Assembly (NCBI GenBank): GCA_942486035.1
Contig: CALNXK010000033.1
Location: 976,501-1,040,500 of the forward strand
Direction: 5' to 3'
Source: Porites lobata
Lineage: Eukaryota; Cnidaria; Anthozoa; Scleractinia; Poritidae
Length of the DNA: 64,000 bases
The translations under genes and the position numbers were made by a program. The notes under the pieces were generated by a model. It saw only the letters and a program-made list of their open reading frames with translations. It did no database searches and had not been told where the DNA came from. Within the stretch, counting starts at the first letter, position 1. The number at the start of each line of letters is the position of its first letter. Positions 1 through 12,000 of the stretch are shown here, in pieces.

Positions 1-52
1 CGGTCGCCTTCATTTCCCGCGTTGTTTGGAGGACTGGGGGAAGGTACGCCTC
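1..52 (-). CDS. TMEM63: TMEM63 exon 16 (partial, runs off window)
   Basis: After acceptor CTATTCCAG the frame reads EAYLPPVLQTTREMKAT and is open to base 1. The YLPPVL motif resembles the tail motif seen in animal TMEM63 proteins. The stop codon lies outside the window. Confidence 0.7.
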
Positions 53-3000
53 CTGGAATAGAAAAACAGAAATGACATGTCACGCAAGTTAGTCACGCAA
101 TATATCGACGGGAAAAAACGTTACTTCCGCTTCTTGGACTTTCTTATAGTCGAGTTAATATAAATACAAGTTGGCGCGCTGAATTACAAACGATTTGGTA
201 CACGTTGTTCTCTCCAAGTTATTCGAAAGAGAAATAAAAATCTAAGGCTAAGTCTACATTGGATAACGTTTTTTTGCCGACATGAGAAGTTATCTGGTAT
301 AGCATGAACGGTAAACGCCCACAAAAGAGCCACAAAAACAAACAACACTGAGCATACTATTCTCAAACACAAAGTCCTCAAGCTTGTCGGTCAGTGAGAA
401 CTATTCCATGACCAACAAAGCAGAGAATTCCGGGGAACAAGTTTGTTAACTTACAGGAATGTATATATCGGCTCCATTGAGTTCAGCATCTGTCGAAGGA
501 GGTTGCTGCAAAAAACAAACAAAAACGAAACGTCAGAGTACGTATTTGTAAATAACATAATACCAGAAACCTCGAGCAGCAAGCTTAAATCGATCACGTT
601 TGAAGAATTTACGTTACAAAAGCAGAGGCAAAATAAAGACCCATGTTTATTCAGGGCCACAGGCTACCCAACAATAAACGTAAAGACAACGCCAACCTCT
701 TCCCCTTATAAAATGGGAAAAGCCCCGGCGACGAGGTAGGGGCAACGATGTGATTAGCGTTTGATAAATTATCTTTTAGACTACAAATCATAAGGAGTTT
801 TACCAGACTTCTCGTATTTTCTAGTAGAAAGTTACACTGTTACTGCTTATGACTGCCTACCTTGTGAGGGCCAAATCTTTTAAACATTCCAAAACACGCC
901 CGCAGTACGAACAGGACGATAGTGATAATCACCACAACCAAGGCAAACATGGTCTGCGGGTCATCTATACCTAGATCCAGTAAAAAAAACAATTAAAAGA
1001 AGTTAGAGTATGTTTTCTTTTAAAAGTAAAGCTGTATAGATTTAGGACCAAATTCTTCAAGAAAAGAAAGCGATTAGGTACAAAAGCATTACAGAGAATT
1101 TTGATCTTGGTCCGTTGAAAGAAAATGATTAACCCGCTTAAATAAACATGCGATATCCGATAAGTTTTAGACGGTGAGTTTTGATAGGAATTTAAAAGAT
1201 GCTAGTTACATTTATGAGCGCACTTTGTTAGTTTCATGACGAACGATTAGGCCGGCGATTAGCTACCAGAACCCCACGTTATTGGCTTAACCTTGAAGCG
1301 AGACGCTAATTACTTTGAAAGTATATAAACCGAGTTTGTGCGAACTGAAATTAAATAATTGCTTTTAAAGTAAATAAACCGAGTTTGTGCGCACTGAAAT
1401 TAAATTATGAGTGAAAAACGTATCTACGAAGAAAATAAAAACTCTAAAGCAAAGACCGAGTTTTCTGTCGCACAACATCTTAACTAGTTTACAATAAGTT
1501 TTTGTAACGGATCTAAGTTTTTACGGTAAAAAATCACTTAAGTTTAAGGTGCCAATTTTTCATGGCAAGCAGAGTAATAAATAATATCATGTATTTGAAG
1601 GTCTGCGAAGAAAACAAGTGCATTGAACACAAAAATTCTACAAAAAGCTCTTCCCAGCAAATTTGGTGAGTTCACTCTTCAAGAAAGAGAGCCAATGGCA
1701 AGAACTTCTGCCAAAGACCACAGAAGACAAGAAATGGGCAAGCTATCGACATGGCCTCTAAAATATCAAACATGACACACTTTGCAATAGTTTCAGGTCA
1801 CAAGGTTTCTTAAATGGTGAAGTTCTTAATGTGAAAATCAATACTTACTGCCAAAATTCTCCGAAAGCAAGCGAAACTCTCCCATATCCCAAGCCATAAA
1901 ATTCAGTTTCTCCGACGCTTAACGAACAAGCTTAACTCCAAAGAAAATTTTGACATTTATAATCTTCACTGCCAACTCACCAAATTCAAAACAATTGCTG
2001 AATACCACGCAAGTGTATCGCGGGCGGCCAAAATCAAGCAAGTTTTATGAGCCAGTAGGCGTCTCTATAGGAACGAGTTTTGGCAGGGGTGGGAAGAGGA
2101 AGTTCTTATTATTGGGTTACCGTAGACGTTTAACGAATCAGAACAGGTTTCCAGGGAAACCAAAGCAAAGGACAGCTATCGTTAACATCGACTAATATTT
2201 GTCGAAACTGCTCTTAGCGTCTTCAGAAAAGGTTATAATTGTCAGATATTTTCAAATTTAACTACACCATCGACAGAATATTATTTTTACCGTGTAGCTA
2301 GGGTAAAACAAAATGAAATAAAGGAGCGATTTTCAGTGATAGCAAGTACTGATCAATGCATTTGATAGTTCGAGAAACGAGCGATTTTCCAGCCTCAAAA
2401 GTAATCGATGTCAGAAAATTGTGGACGAGAACAGGATACGATCTTTCTCGTTCTTCTCTGCGATAAGATTTGCTATTTACCAACATACCGTAAACTTCCG
2501 AAAATAAGCCCCGGGGCTTACGTTTTTCAAAGGCCCTTTTAGAGGGGCTTATTTTTGGAGGGGCTTATCTACGGAGGGAGATTTGCGTTTCAAAATCGAT
2601 CGGGCCAGCCTTTAGTTGAAAGGAAATTTACCGTTTTTGCTTTGTTTTACTTTGTATTGAGGGCAATTTCCAAGTACAAGCCCCCAGGACGGCTTATATT
2701 TGGAGGGGCGATTTAACGGAATGTTTTTTGCGTTACGAGTTTGGGGGGGCTTATATTTGGTGGGGCTTATACATGGAGGGGCTTATTTTCGAAATTTTGA
2801 AGAAGAAGCAAAATTCATGAGTCTCTTTTAGTCCTTTTTATTTTCAGATAATTACTTGAGGTACGTTTCACTGCTGACGCTTTAAAGGAACAATTACATG
2901 AACCAACTAACAGGAAAAATAACTTGACGTTGCTATTTCACTGCTACGGAAAACGAAGAGCTTTCAGTTAGGAAACTCTCAGTGCGAACACCAAAAAGAT

Positions 3001-6000
3001 TTCATTCCGCCTTTTACCTCGCTCTTTTCCGACAAGCAAAGAGTAAATCTCTCTTTCCCTTTTGTTGTCTCTTTGCGGCAAACAGGCGAAAAATAGAAAG
3101 GACGAACAGATTTAACGGGGAAAGGGGTAATTGAAAAAAAAAAAACGAAAATGTTATTGCAACAACGAAAACACCAAAAATGTACCAGTTTTGTTGAGAT
3201 GTGCTTTCTGAACGTACTCTGATACAATTTGGGAATGGATGATGAGAGGTGAAGTAGATTTACCTAAGCACGTTACTGTGTCTTGTAAAAAGACCCAAAA
3301 ATACATCGATTTTTAATGACTTACCCAGTCTGATAACGGCATAAAATAAAATCGACATCAATACAAAGAAGGTGGATATCATAGTGAAGGTGACGGCCGT
3401 AGAATGCACAGTGCTATCTACGTATTTGTAGGCCGGGGAGCGGTAATTAAAGTACAGATTATATCGATCAGTCAAATGCTTCAAGGCCAAATAGAGCAAA
3501 CCTGAGAAGAAATATAGGGAACATGAGATCTTATAGTAGGAACTATAGAACAAAGTGTTTCTAAATACCAATACTCACAAAGCCTCCTAGCACCTTCACC
3601 AAAGCGCTTAACCCTTTAAGCCTTAAGAGTGATCTGTATCAAGTTTCTCCTTGTAACATCAATGCTTGGTAAAACAGAGTGGTCATGAGAATTACTGACA
3701 TGATCACACAAGATGGATTTGTTTGATATTTTATCAACTTCTCCCCACTACTTCTGTAGGAAATGAATAGGGGCAACGAATGAGAATTCAAATTTTGATC
3801 TTAGGGTTTAAAGGGTTAAGGTACCGCAAAACGGGCAACAAAAATTATGCAACTTGTCTTGCAACATTGCTGCAAAACGTTTTGAATAGCGATGTTGCGC
3901 GTTTTATCACCCACAGAGCCTGCGAGCAAGCTCTCCTATTTGGGCGAGCCTCGCGAGGATGCGCGAGTGAGGGGCCGAGCCCCCCGCGCGAGCCCCTCGC
4001 GGCTTCGCCACTCGCTCGTTAAACCTGTTATGCAATAAATCAGGTTGTTACCTGGTCTGAACGTGGGTGGTAAAACGCGCAACATAGCTTTTCGACTCAT
4101 TTTGTAGCAATGTTGAAAGACAAGTTACACGTTTCTGTTGCCCGTTTTACCGAAGCTCAGAACGACAAAAAGAAAAAGAAAAAAAAAGAAGAAAACTCCG
4201 GACTCTCCTTTAAGACTAAACAACGGCCACTGAACACGCACTTCACATTTCCTTCAGCTCCTTTAGAAGCTACGAATATTTTTGACAATATCTTTTATTA
4301 TAGGATTTAGAGTATCAAAATCGGTCTCCTTCTACTCAATACTTCTTATAACTAACCTTTTAATTAAAAAACCTTATTCATTACTTTTCCAAGAACTTAT
4401 TTTTTCCGACCTTTTACAACATCCCGTTACGTTTCCCCGACCGTAAAAATTATTTTTCCCTGACTCTTTCCTAACAGTGACTAAAGAAAAAATCTGACAT
4501 GTGACAAGGCCATTGCGTGACTTACCAAAAGGCGTGACTAGAGGACACGTGATACAGTACACAACCATGACAGAAAAGATCACCAGCATCCAGGCATACT
4601 GTTGACCATACGCAAACTCGCGCACAGCTTCCTGTTAAAAAGAGGAATTCTCTCAGTAAGATAAGGGTTGCAAATGATATATTTGAAATTTTGCGAGACA
4701 TTGTGTTATTGTACCGATTTGGTTATTTCAGACGCAAAGGGCCAAAGTTGTTTTACCATTTCTTAGCCTAAGAAAACAGCTGACATTTCGCGACGTCACC
4801 ACTGCTTTCCCCGCGAAATGACATCCGAGAAACGAGCGTAGAAATTCCATACTGATGACGTGTCACTACTCTGATCTAGCTAGTGCTCAATCAGAAGCAA
4901 TATCCAGTGACGCGTCATCACCAGCGGCTTCGCGAAATGTCGGCTGTTTTCCCGCTACATGATTCTCCGTTGAAAAAAACGTCTCGACTTTGGATTCTCA
5001 ACTAGAGCTGTTCTTTCTTACCTTACGAGCGAGCCTTTTCTCGCCTTCATTTCGCGCGCAAGCCATATTTCCAGCGTACGACACCAGTTCAGGGAAACGA
5101 CACAACTCTAACGCGGTGCCAATCAACGCAGAAGTTATCAAGTAGTTCACAAAGAACGCCCCATTGTTAGGTAAGAACACACAACTGCAGTAAAAAACAA
5201 AACACCAGGAATGTAACCAAGGGAGTTTCAGCGAGAAAACGGCACATCACACACCCTCAAATTTTTTTGAGTCTATTATCAAGAAGCGGAGACTGCCCCT
5301 AAATTGTAGACTGCAAGCAGTCAGTTATTTTTCTTTTTAGTCAAAGCAGATCAAAACGCACGCGTGAGGGGAAGCACGCGCGAGGAACGAGTGCGGAAGC
5401 CCGAAGCCTCGATCTCTCCACCCCAATCTCTCCTCCTTTTTATCATTAATTTGCATAATTTTACTTTTTCACTCGCGCGTAGCACTGAGGGAAAACACAG
5501 ACGACCGCTCAAGGTCTACCAAAATTGTTGGTTGAAACTAACCGTGAAGATGCTTTGCCAAGTGGAAAATGGAATCAAAATCTTTAACCCGGTAAGCTGA
5601 AACCTGCTTTAAGCAGGTAAACCGAGAGACGTAGCAGAGCGAGGTTGTCTAAGAACAAAAACACTGAAACCAGCTGCACAATACAGCACCGAGGCCACCT
5701 TATTCCACAATGGAGATCATGGCAAGTAAATCGTAAATCTAAAAGCCGTAGTCTCTAAGCGTCGATAAAAATGAAGTGTAATCTGTAACTAAAAAAAATA
5801 AGTATATATACATTTATATTTGCTATTCTGCTAATACCTACCACGTCACTTTACGGTATAATTACAGACGTATTACAGACAGTATTACAGACGTCTAAAG
5901 AAACATCAAAGAGCTTGTGGTGCTTTAATTTCTCAAATCTTAACCGTAAAGAAGCGTACTTACGCTAGTCTACTTTGAAATTCAGGCATCTTTCCACCCA

Positions 6001-9000
6001 GCGTCAAATGAAACAAGGCATCAGCACTACAAGAAATTCAACACAAAAAGACGGTCACATATAATATCATATGTGTTATAAAAAACCTAAGCAGTCATTT
6101 TCTGGTGTTTAACGCTTAAAAAGAGCAGTTGTCTTTTTTGGGCCAGTTACTAGTTGACGTCAATTGACAACAGCCTCCCTAAAGGCTGAAGTCAAGTAAT
6201 GACCTCGTGAAAATTGTCCAATTAGTTTAATAAAAAAGGGGGGAAGTGTTTAACCAATCACAACGAAGGTTAACGAAGCAACCAATCGAACCTCGAAGAA
6301 ATACACGTACCGGCCGCCAAGTGCAGGAAAACGCACGTCAGAACGTCACAATTGGCAATGGCCTTACTTCTGATTGGTTGAGAAAGCGGCGTGAGAATTT
6401 CTTGGCTGATCACAAAAGGTGCCGGTATTTGAAACAACCACTCATGACTCGAAGAAAATTCACGTACTGTGAGCCAAACGCGGGAAAACTCATGTGACCG
6501 AAGCACGATCGGCTGTGGGCTTACTTCTGATTGGTTGACAAAGAGGCGTAAGAAGTTTTTAAGCCAATCACAGAAGGCGCAAGTATTCCAACAAAAAATT
6601 ATAACTCGAAGAAAATTCACGTACTGGGCGCCAGACGCGGAGAAACGCACGTGAACAAATCACGATTAGCTGTGGGTTTACTTCTGATTGGCTGAAAAAG
6701 TAGCGTGAGAATTCTTTAGCCAATCACAAAGCAAAGCCATGTTAAACCACGGCAATCGAAACAACTGAACTGAAACTACTCTAATCAGGTAATTACTTTA
6801 ACCATCGAATTAGTTACCTTGTCAAAGCCAAAGATGGCAAGATTAAAATCATCAACAATAGAAAAATGTAGGTCTTGACCATCACAGAATGTTCCAGCTT
6901 GGACCTGTGCGAAAAAAAGTGCTACAAATGTGACAGAGTGTAACTTCAAGTTGTTCTCACGAGGAATATACATTCCACAATGTTGGTCAGTAAATTAACG
7001 TGAAATCAAATGGTGACGAGTGAAATTATTTCCATATTTCACGAAGTATACCATTTGAGTACCTTTTTCATACCAATCGTGGGTTTAGTAAAAAAGTTGG
7101 ATCAATTTAGGTTTCAGGGAAACTGCCCACCGACCCCTCCCCTAACCCAACATTTTGCCCTAAGTGAGAAGTAAGTGTTAATGTTGACTTAGGAGAGGGG
7201 TAGGTAGGCACTTTCCCAAAAACCCTAATTGACCCGAAAAGTTTCCAAAGCAATTTTGCGTTTTCACTAGTGATATTAGAAACTTATAACCCTGAAATTT
7301 CGCGCCAAAGTAATCGAGTAATTTTGTCAAGTTACTATTGTAAACAACTGAGATTATGAAACTCTTCACTCTTAAATCCAACTTTACCTGGTCCAGTGTG
7401 CCTCAAAATAACTAGACCAAGACACAACTGCGGGAAGCATTGCTGCAAAGCTCCACAGAAGGATGGTGGGCAAGAATTGCGTGAGAAACGGGTTTGGAGG
7501 AACAGCGAGCTTGGGATTCTTTTCCGCTGAAGAAGAAAAATGAGTGAAAAAGGTAATTATTAAGAACAAGTTTCGGGTAACCCTAGGGAGGTATCTTAGA
7601 GCGGGTGCCGGCTTGCAAAAACGCAAAGCCTTTTTAATAGTGACGTTTTCGCTAGCGTCGCCGTCGTGGTTTCTTTTAAAAACAACCTACTAACGTCAAT
7701 GGGCTGCGCAAGCCGTGCCACAAAGACGAGGTATCAGGTATCAAGGTGTCCAGGGAGAGTGTTACTCCTTTACTCACATGTCTTCGAGACGTATCGATGC
7801 ATGTTTGTTTTAGGAATTCAATAAGCACGCGAGAGCGAGCGCATAGCACACCTCCACCACCAACCCCATGCAATAGTGATCCAAAAATCACCTCAAGTCA
7901 CCTCGCCTTTTACCGCCCACTTGCGCATAAGGCCTCCATACTTCTCCGCCAGCTATCTTGAAAAGTGTATCGGATTTCAGTAATGATACTTTTTTATGGG
8001 GGATGGGACATTAACCGATCGCCCAACTCTAAACCTGGATGGTAAGGCGTTACAATGGAGAGAAGTGTGACGTCACGTTACTATGGTAGCAAAATTTCTG
8101 GACTACAGCAATAGGGAGTTTTCGCAACAGCAAAAAAGCAATAGGTTTAGATTGGCAAAAGAACAACTTTGCACGTGCATCACACTTTTTTTGTACATTT
8201 CTTAGCAGTTGTTACACAACTGCGACACGAAACTTCCTAATTTCGCTCGCCCGCTTTATCGAGTAGGTGAGCACACCACCAAAATTATCTTTTTCTTTTT
8301 CTAAACTTAAATACGGTCCTTTCGGATTCAACCCAGAAAATTTCGCCAGCATTTTACAAATTAAATCAAACTAAATAAGTGCGATGAAGTTTGAAACAGT
8401 GCGAATCCACTTTTTAAGTGACGTTTTGATTTGTTGTCATCCAGAAATTTGCTACCATGGTAACGTGACGTAACGACTTCTCCTCTTCGTCTGGCCTTTT
8501 AACTGAAACCTGCTCAGCATGGCTGAACCCACCAGGATCACCAAGTCACGCAAACCTTCCCGCCTTGTTAAGGCGCAAAGCTTAGGGAGGGGTCAATAAA
8601 TCCTGCGCAGGTTTTATTTTGCATGCGCGCACGACGCACTCTAAAGAGGAAATAGACGATCTCTTTACAGACTACTCCTGAGCCTCTCATGCAGACATTC
8701 TTAGGGTTTGGTCACGCGTTCCTTCCCCACGAGAGCAACGCGTGACGAAACCCTAGAACGTAAAAAGTTTACCTGAAACAGTATTTCTAGCTTGCAAAAA
8801 CAGCCATCTCCGTCGCTCATCACCGCTAGCGACATTTCGCGACCAAGAGCGAGGAGATATGGCTGTTTACGCAGGCTAAAGAGGCTACAGTATTTCAGTC
8901 ACCCGTCACTCACCTATTGTCGCCTCCAGTTCCTGAATTGATGACAATATAACAGTTGGAGTTGTCAGAAACAGTACGAAGATGAAGAGCAGTGTGTTTA

Positions 9001-12000
9001 TTAACAGCGCCCTGGCCCACCAGCTTTCATTATCGACGGACAAGTGTTCCCAGATTATATTTCCAGATAAAGGGGCTACTTTCACATTCCAGTGATCAGA
9101 AAATATCTTCCTAGACACGGACGACTCTGGACTGCCATGTTTAACTGTGTTAAAATCCTTAAGACACCTATAGTGAAAGACAAAGTTACGTAGTGAGCAC
9201 CATTTAAAAAGACAAAAAGGACGCTTTCAGTTTCAGATCACGTTCACATGGCCCCGTAAAAACTGGGCCGGACAAATCGTTCACACGGAACCGTTCAATA
9301 TGTTCGATCTATTCACACGGAACTGACGAACCAGGTTGAATTTTAACTTTTGTCAGAGGCCTTTGTCACCTGCCCATGCGCAGAGCGCTAATTAAGCAAC
9401 TCCCAGCAGAGTTTCCACGTAATCATGCAACCATGCCTTTCCCGCACAAAATTCCAGAAGGCTATGGTGTTTACACCGCGCCGCTCTAATCTGCCACACA
9501 AAAACTAGACGGTTATGGTGGTGAGACTATCGATCGTACCCACTTAACATTTAACCTCGATTTTTGCGTTCCCTAGAGAAAGCGCAAAGCGTTGCTTGAA
9601 GAGATATGGAAGAGGATCGTGGGAGGCTTTCTAGGTCGTGGAGATCGTCTCGAATATTTGGCCACTGGTGACCATCCTACTAGTCTTAGGCGATTGGAAT
9701 CGTCTCAGTCGTTGGGATTGTCTCCTTCGTAAGAACACTTTTTGGGACAGCTCAACGATCCATACCCTGCGAGCAGAGGCCCTTCGATCTTCCTAAATAA
9801 GTCGGGAAGGAAGTCTAGGGAGATCGAAGGGCCTCTGCTCGCAGGGTAAACGATCCAAACAATTACTTCAAAACCAAGCTTATGAGGACCCCCAATTAGT
9901 TTTTTCGGGATACGGGATTTGGCATATTTGAAGGACGGGATCCGGGATTTTAGTGTCAAAGGGAGGGGGGGGGGGGGGGGGCGAGATTCGGCATTGTAAT
10001 TTTGATCGAGGTGCGGTTTTACAATGCGGAAATCGGGAAATATCTTTTTAAGTTTTCACAGTTTGCCCACAGTTGGTTCGACCCTGTCACATGACCTTTT
10101 TGGCCGTAACAAGTACTTATCCCAATATTTGCCACTGGCGCTCCGAAGATGAGGGAGTCTTGATCCTCTGTGAGGCACTTTCGGTACCGAAATAAGCTGA
10201 TAAGAACTCATCGTCGGGATTACGGGTCGAGACGGGCGTCAGAGGAAATATCGGTGGTAATTGCATAAATAAAACAATCAAAAAGGAACAAGACCCAAAA
10301 GAACGCAAATATTTTGTTTTTGTTTGATTTACTTCAAAGTGACCGACGTTTCCCTAGCGTAAAACACATCATAACGCAATGTGAAAATGCGAACTTGTTT
10401 GAATTAAGCATACATGGCTTGTGACAGCCAAGAGTTCATAGCGACGTTGTTTTTTGATCCTTCGATGTCGGTTCCACCTATCCTTCCCAATGAGCTTGTC
10501 ACGAGTCTCACGGTTTGACGATTTATCTCGCGCTCTCACAAGTTAACCACTAATTTCTCTTGCTTTCAAGAAAGTGGATTAGGAATCTGTTTGAAAGCAA
10601 GGCTACATCCGAATTTACATATACACTGTATTGTGCATATTCAGGGTATACAATAAAGCACAGGTAGCCCAAGCTGGAAATATGAGCATCGGCGAACATC
10701 GATCGGCATTGTTGCGTAACATTCGAAATATAAGGATTTGTGTGGAAAAAAACCTATCGTTTCTGTAACCTACGAAAATGAAAGGATTTCAATAAAAAAC
10801 AGCTTACCTTACTTAAAATGTGTGTTACGTCTCTCCTAAACCTTTATATACAGAGAAAACCGTTTACATAAAAACCCATAAAACGACCTTAAATCGGCAC
10901 GTGGACCACACAGGAGAGACGTAACACACGCTTTAAGTAAGGTAAGCTGTTTTTTATTGAAATCCTTTCATATTTCGTAGGTTACAGAAACGATAGGTTT
11001 TTCCCCATACAAATCCTTATATTTTGAATGTTACGCAACAATGCCGATGCTCGCCGATGTTCATATTTCCAGCTTGGGCTACCTCACAGGTAGCCCAAGC
11101 TCGAAATATGAACATCGGCGAGCATCGGCATTGTTGCGTAACATTCAAAATATAAGGATTTGTACGAAATATGAAAGGATTTCAATAAGAAACAGCTTAC
11201 CTTACTTAAAGCGTGTGTTACGTCTCTCCTGTACTTCGCCTACTTTATCAGCTTTATTCACATCTACGTGTTCTCAGTTTTCCTACTTAGCAACTTTCAT
11301 TTGTCTAGATAAGGTAACAGTAGTTTTGACACTTAAAAAAGTGATTTAAAAGTTCTTTTCAACTTAATACCTTCTTTGGTTTTGCTTTTCTCTTGTTTGT
11401 GTTTGTTTGTGTGGTTTTTTTTTGCTCCCGCAGAAGACGAAATCCCTGCGGGGGCACTCTAGTAACTCGCGCGTATATTAAGGAAAGTACTTTCAGTTGA
11501 AATATACAGTCATACAGTCAATAAAGAAAAAATCTCGATTTGCTTGAACAGGGGCCGCAAGGAATCGGTAGGTAATGATGACGTTTCTATTGTTTGCGCC
11601 CGCAAGTGCGAAATGGTTAGGATGACGTAAAGACAGAAAATCCCGAAGGGACCGCCTAGGTAGATGTTGTGACATTTATTGTGCAGTCATATTTCGATAC
11701 TCTTTTGCGTTACGTGTTATAAGTGACATTCTGTGGAGCAGTTGTTTGAAAGTTATGGATCAAAATATACTCGTTAACCGCAGATGAAGTTATAAGGTGC
11801 GTATAACTGTGTATATATAAACACTTGGGAGAGTTTGCCAGACACGAGTTCGCAAATGTCACAAATCTCTGATTGGAGACCTTGCCAGACACTCTTTCTC
11901 TCTCTTTGACCGGAATCAGACTCAGCACCAAACAAGCAAGACGAGTGAACATCGGCTAGCTTATAGCTAGCAGAACGATGGATGATTACAGAAATTCGCC

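Larger units (their letters stand above)
971..3324. other. TMEM63 intron 13 (no gene)
   Basis: 2.35-kb intron. It holds a 49-bp tandem duplication near 1325-1404 and the short inverted-repeat element at 2496-2802. I see no coding exon on either strand in the remainder. Confidence 0.7.

Noticed and set aside
6246..6654. Overlapping frames on both strands in 6.25-6.65 kb
   Set aside because: Produced by the 157-bp tandem repeat, whose period is not a multiple of three across all copies; no domain.
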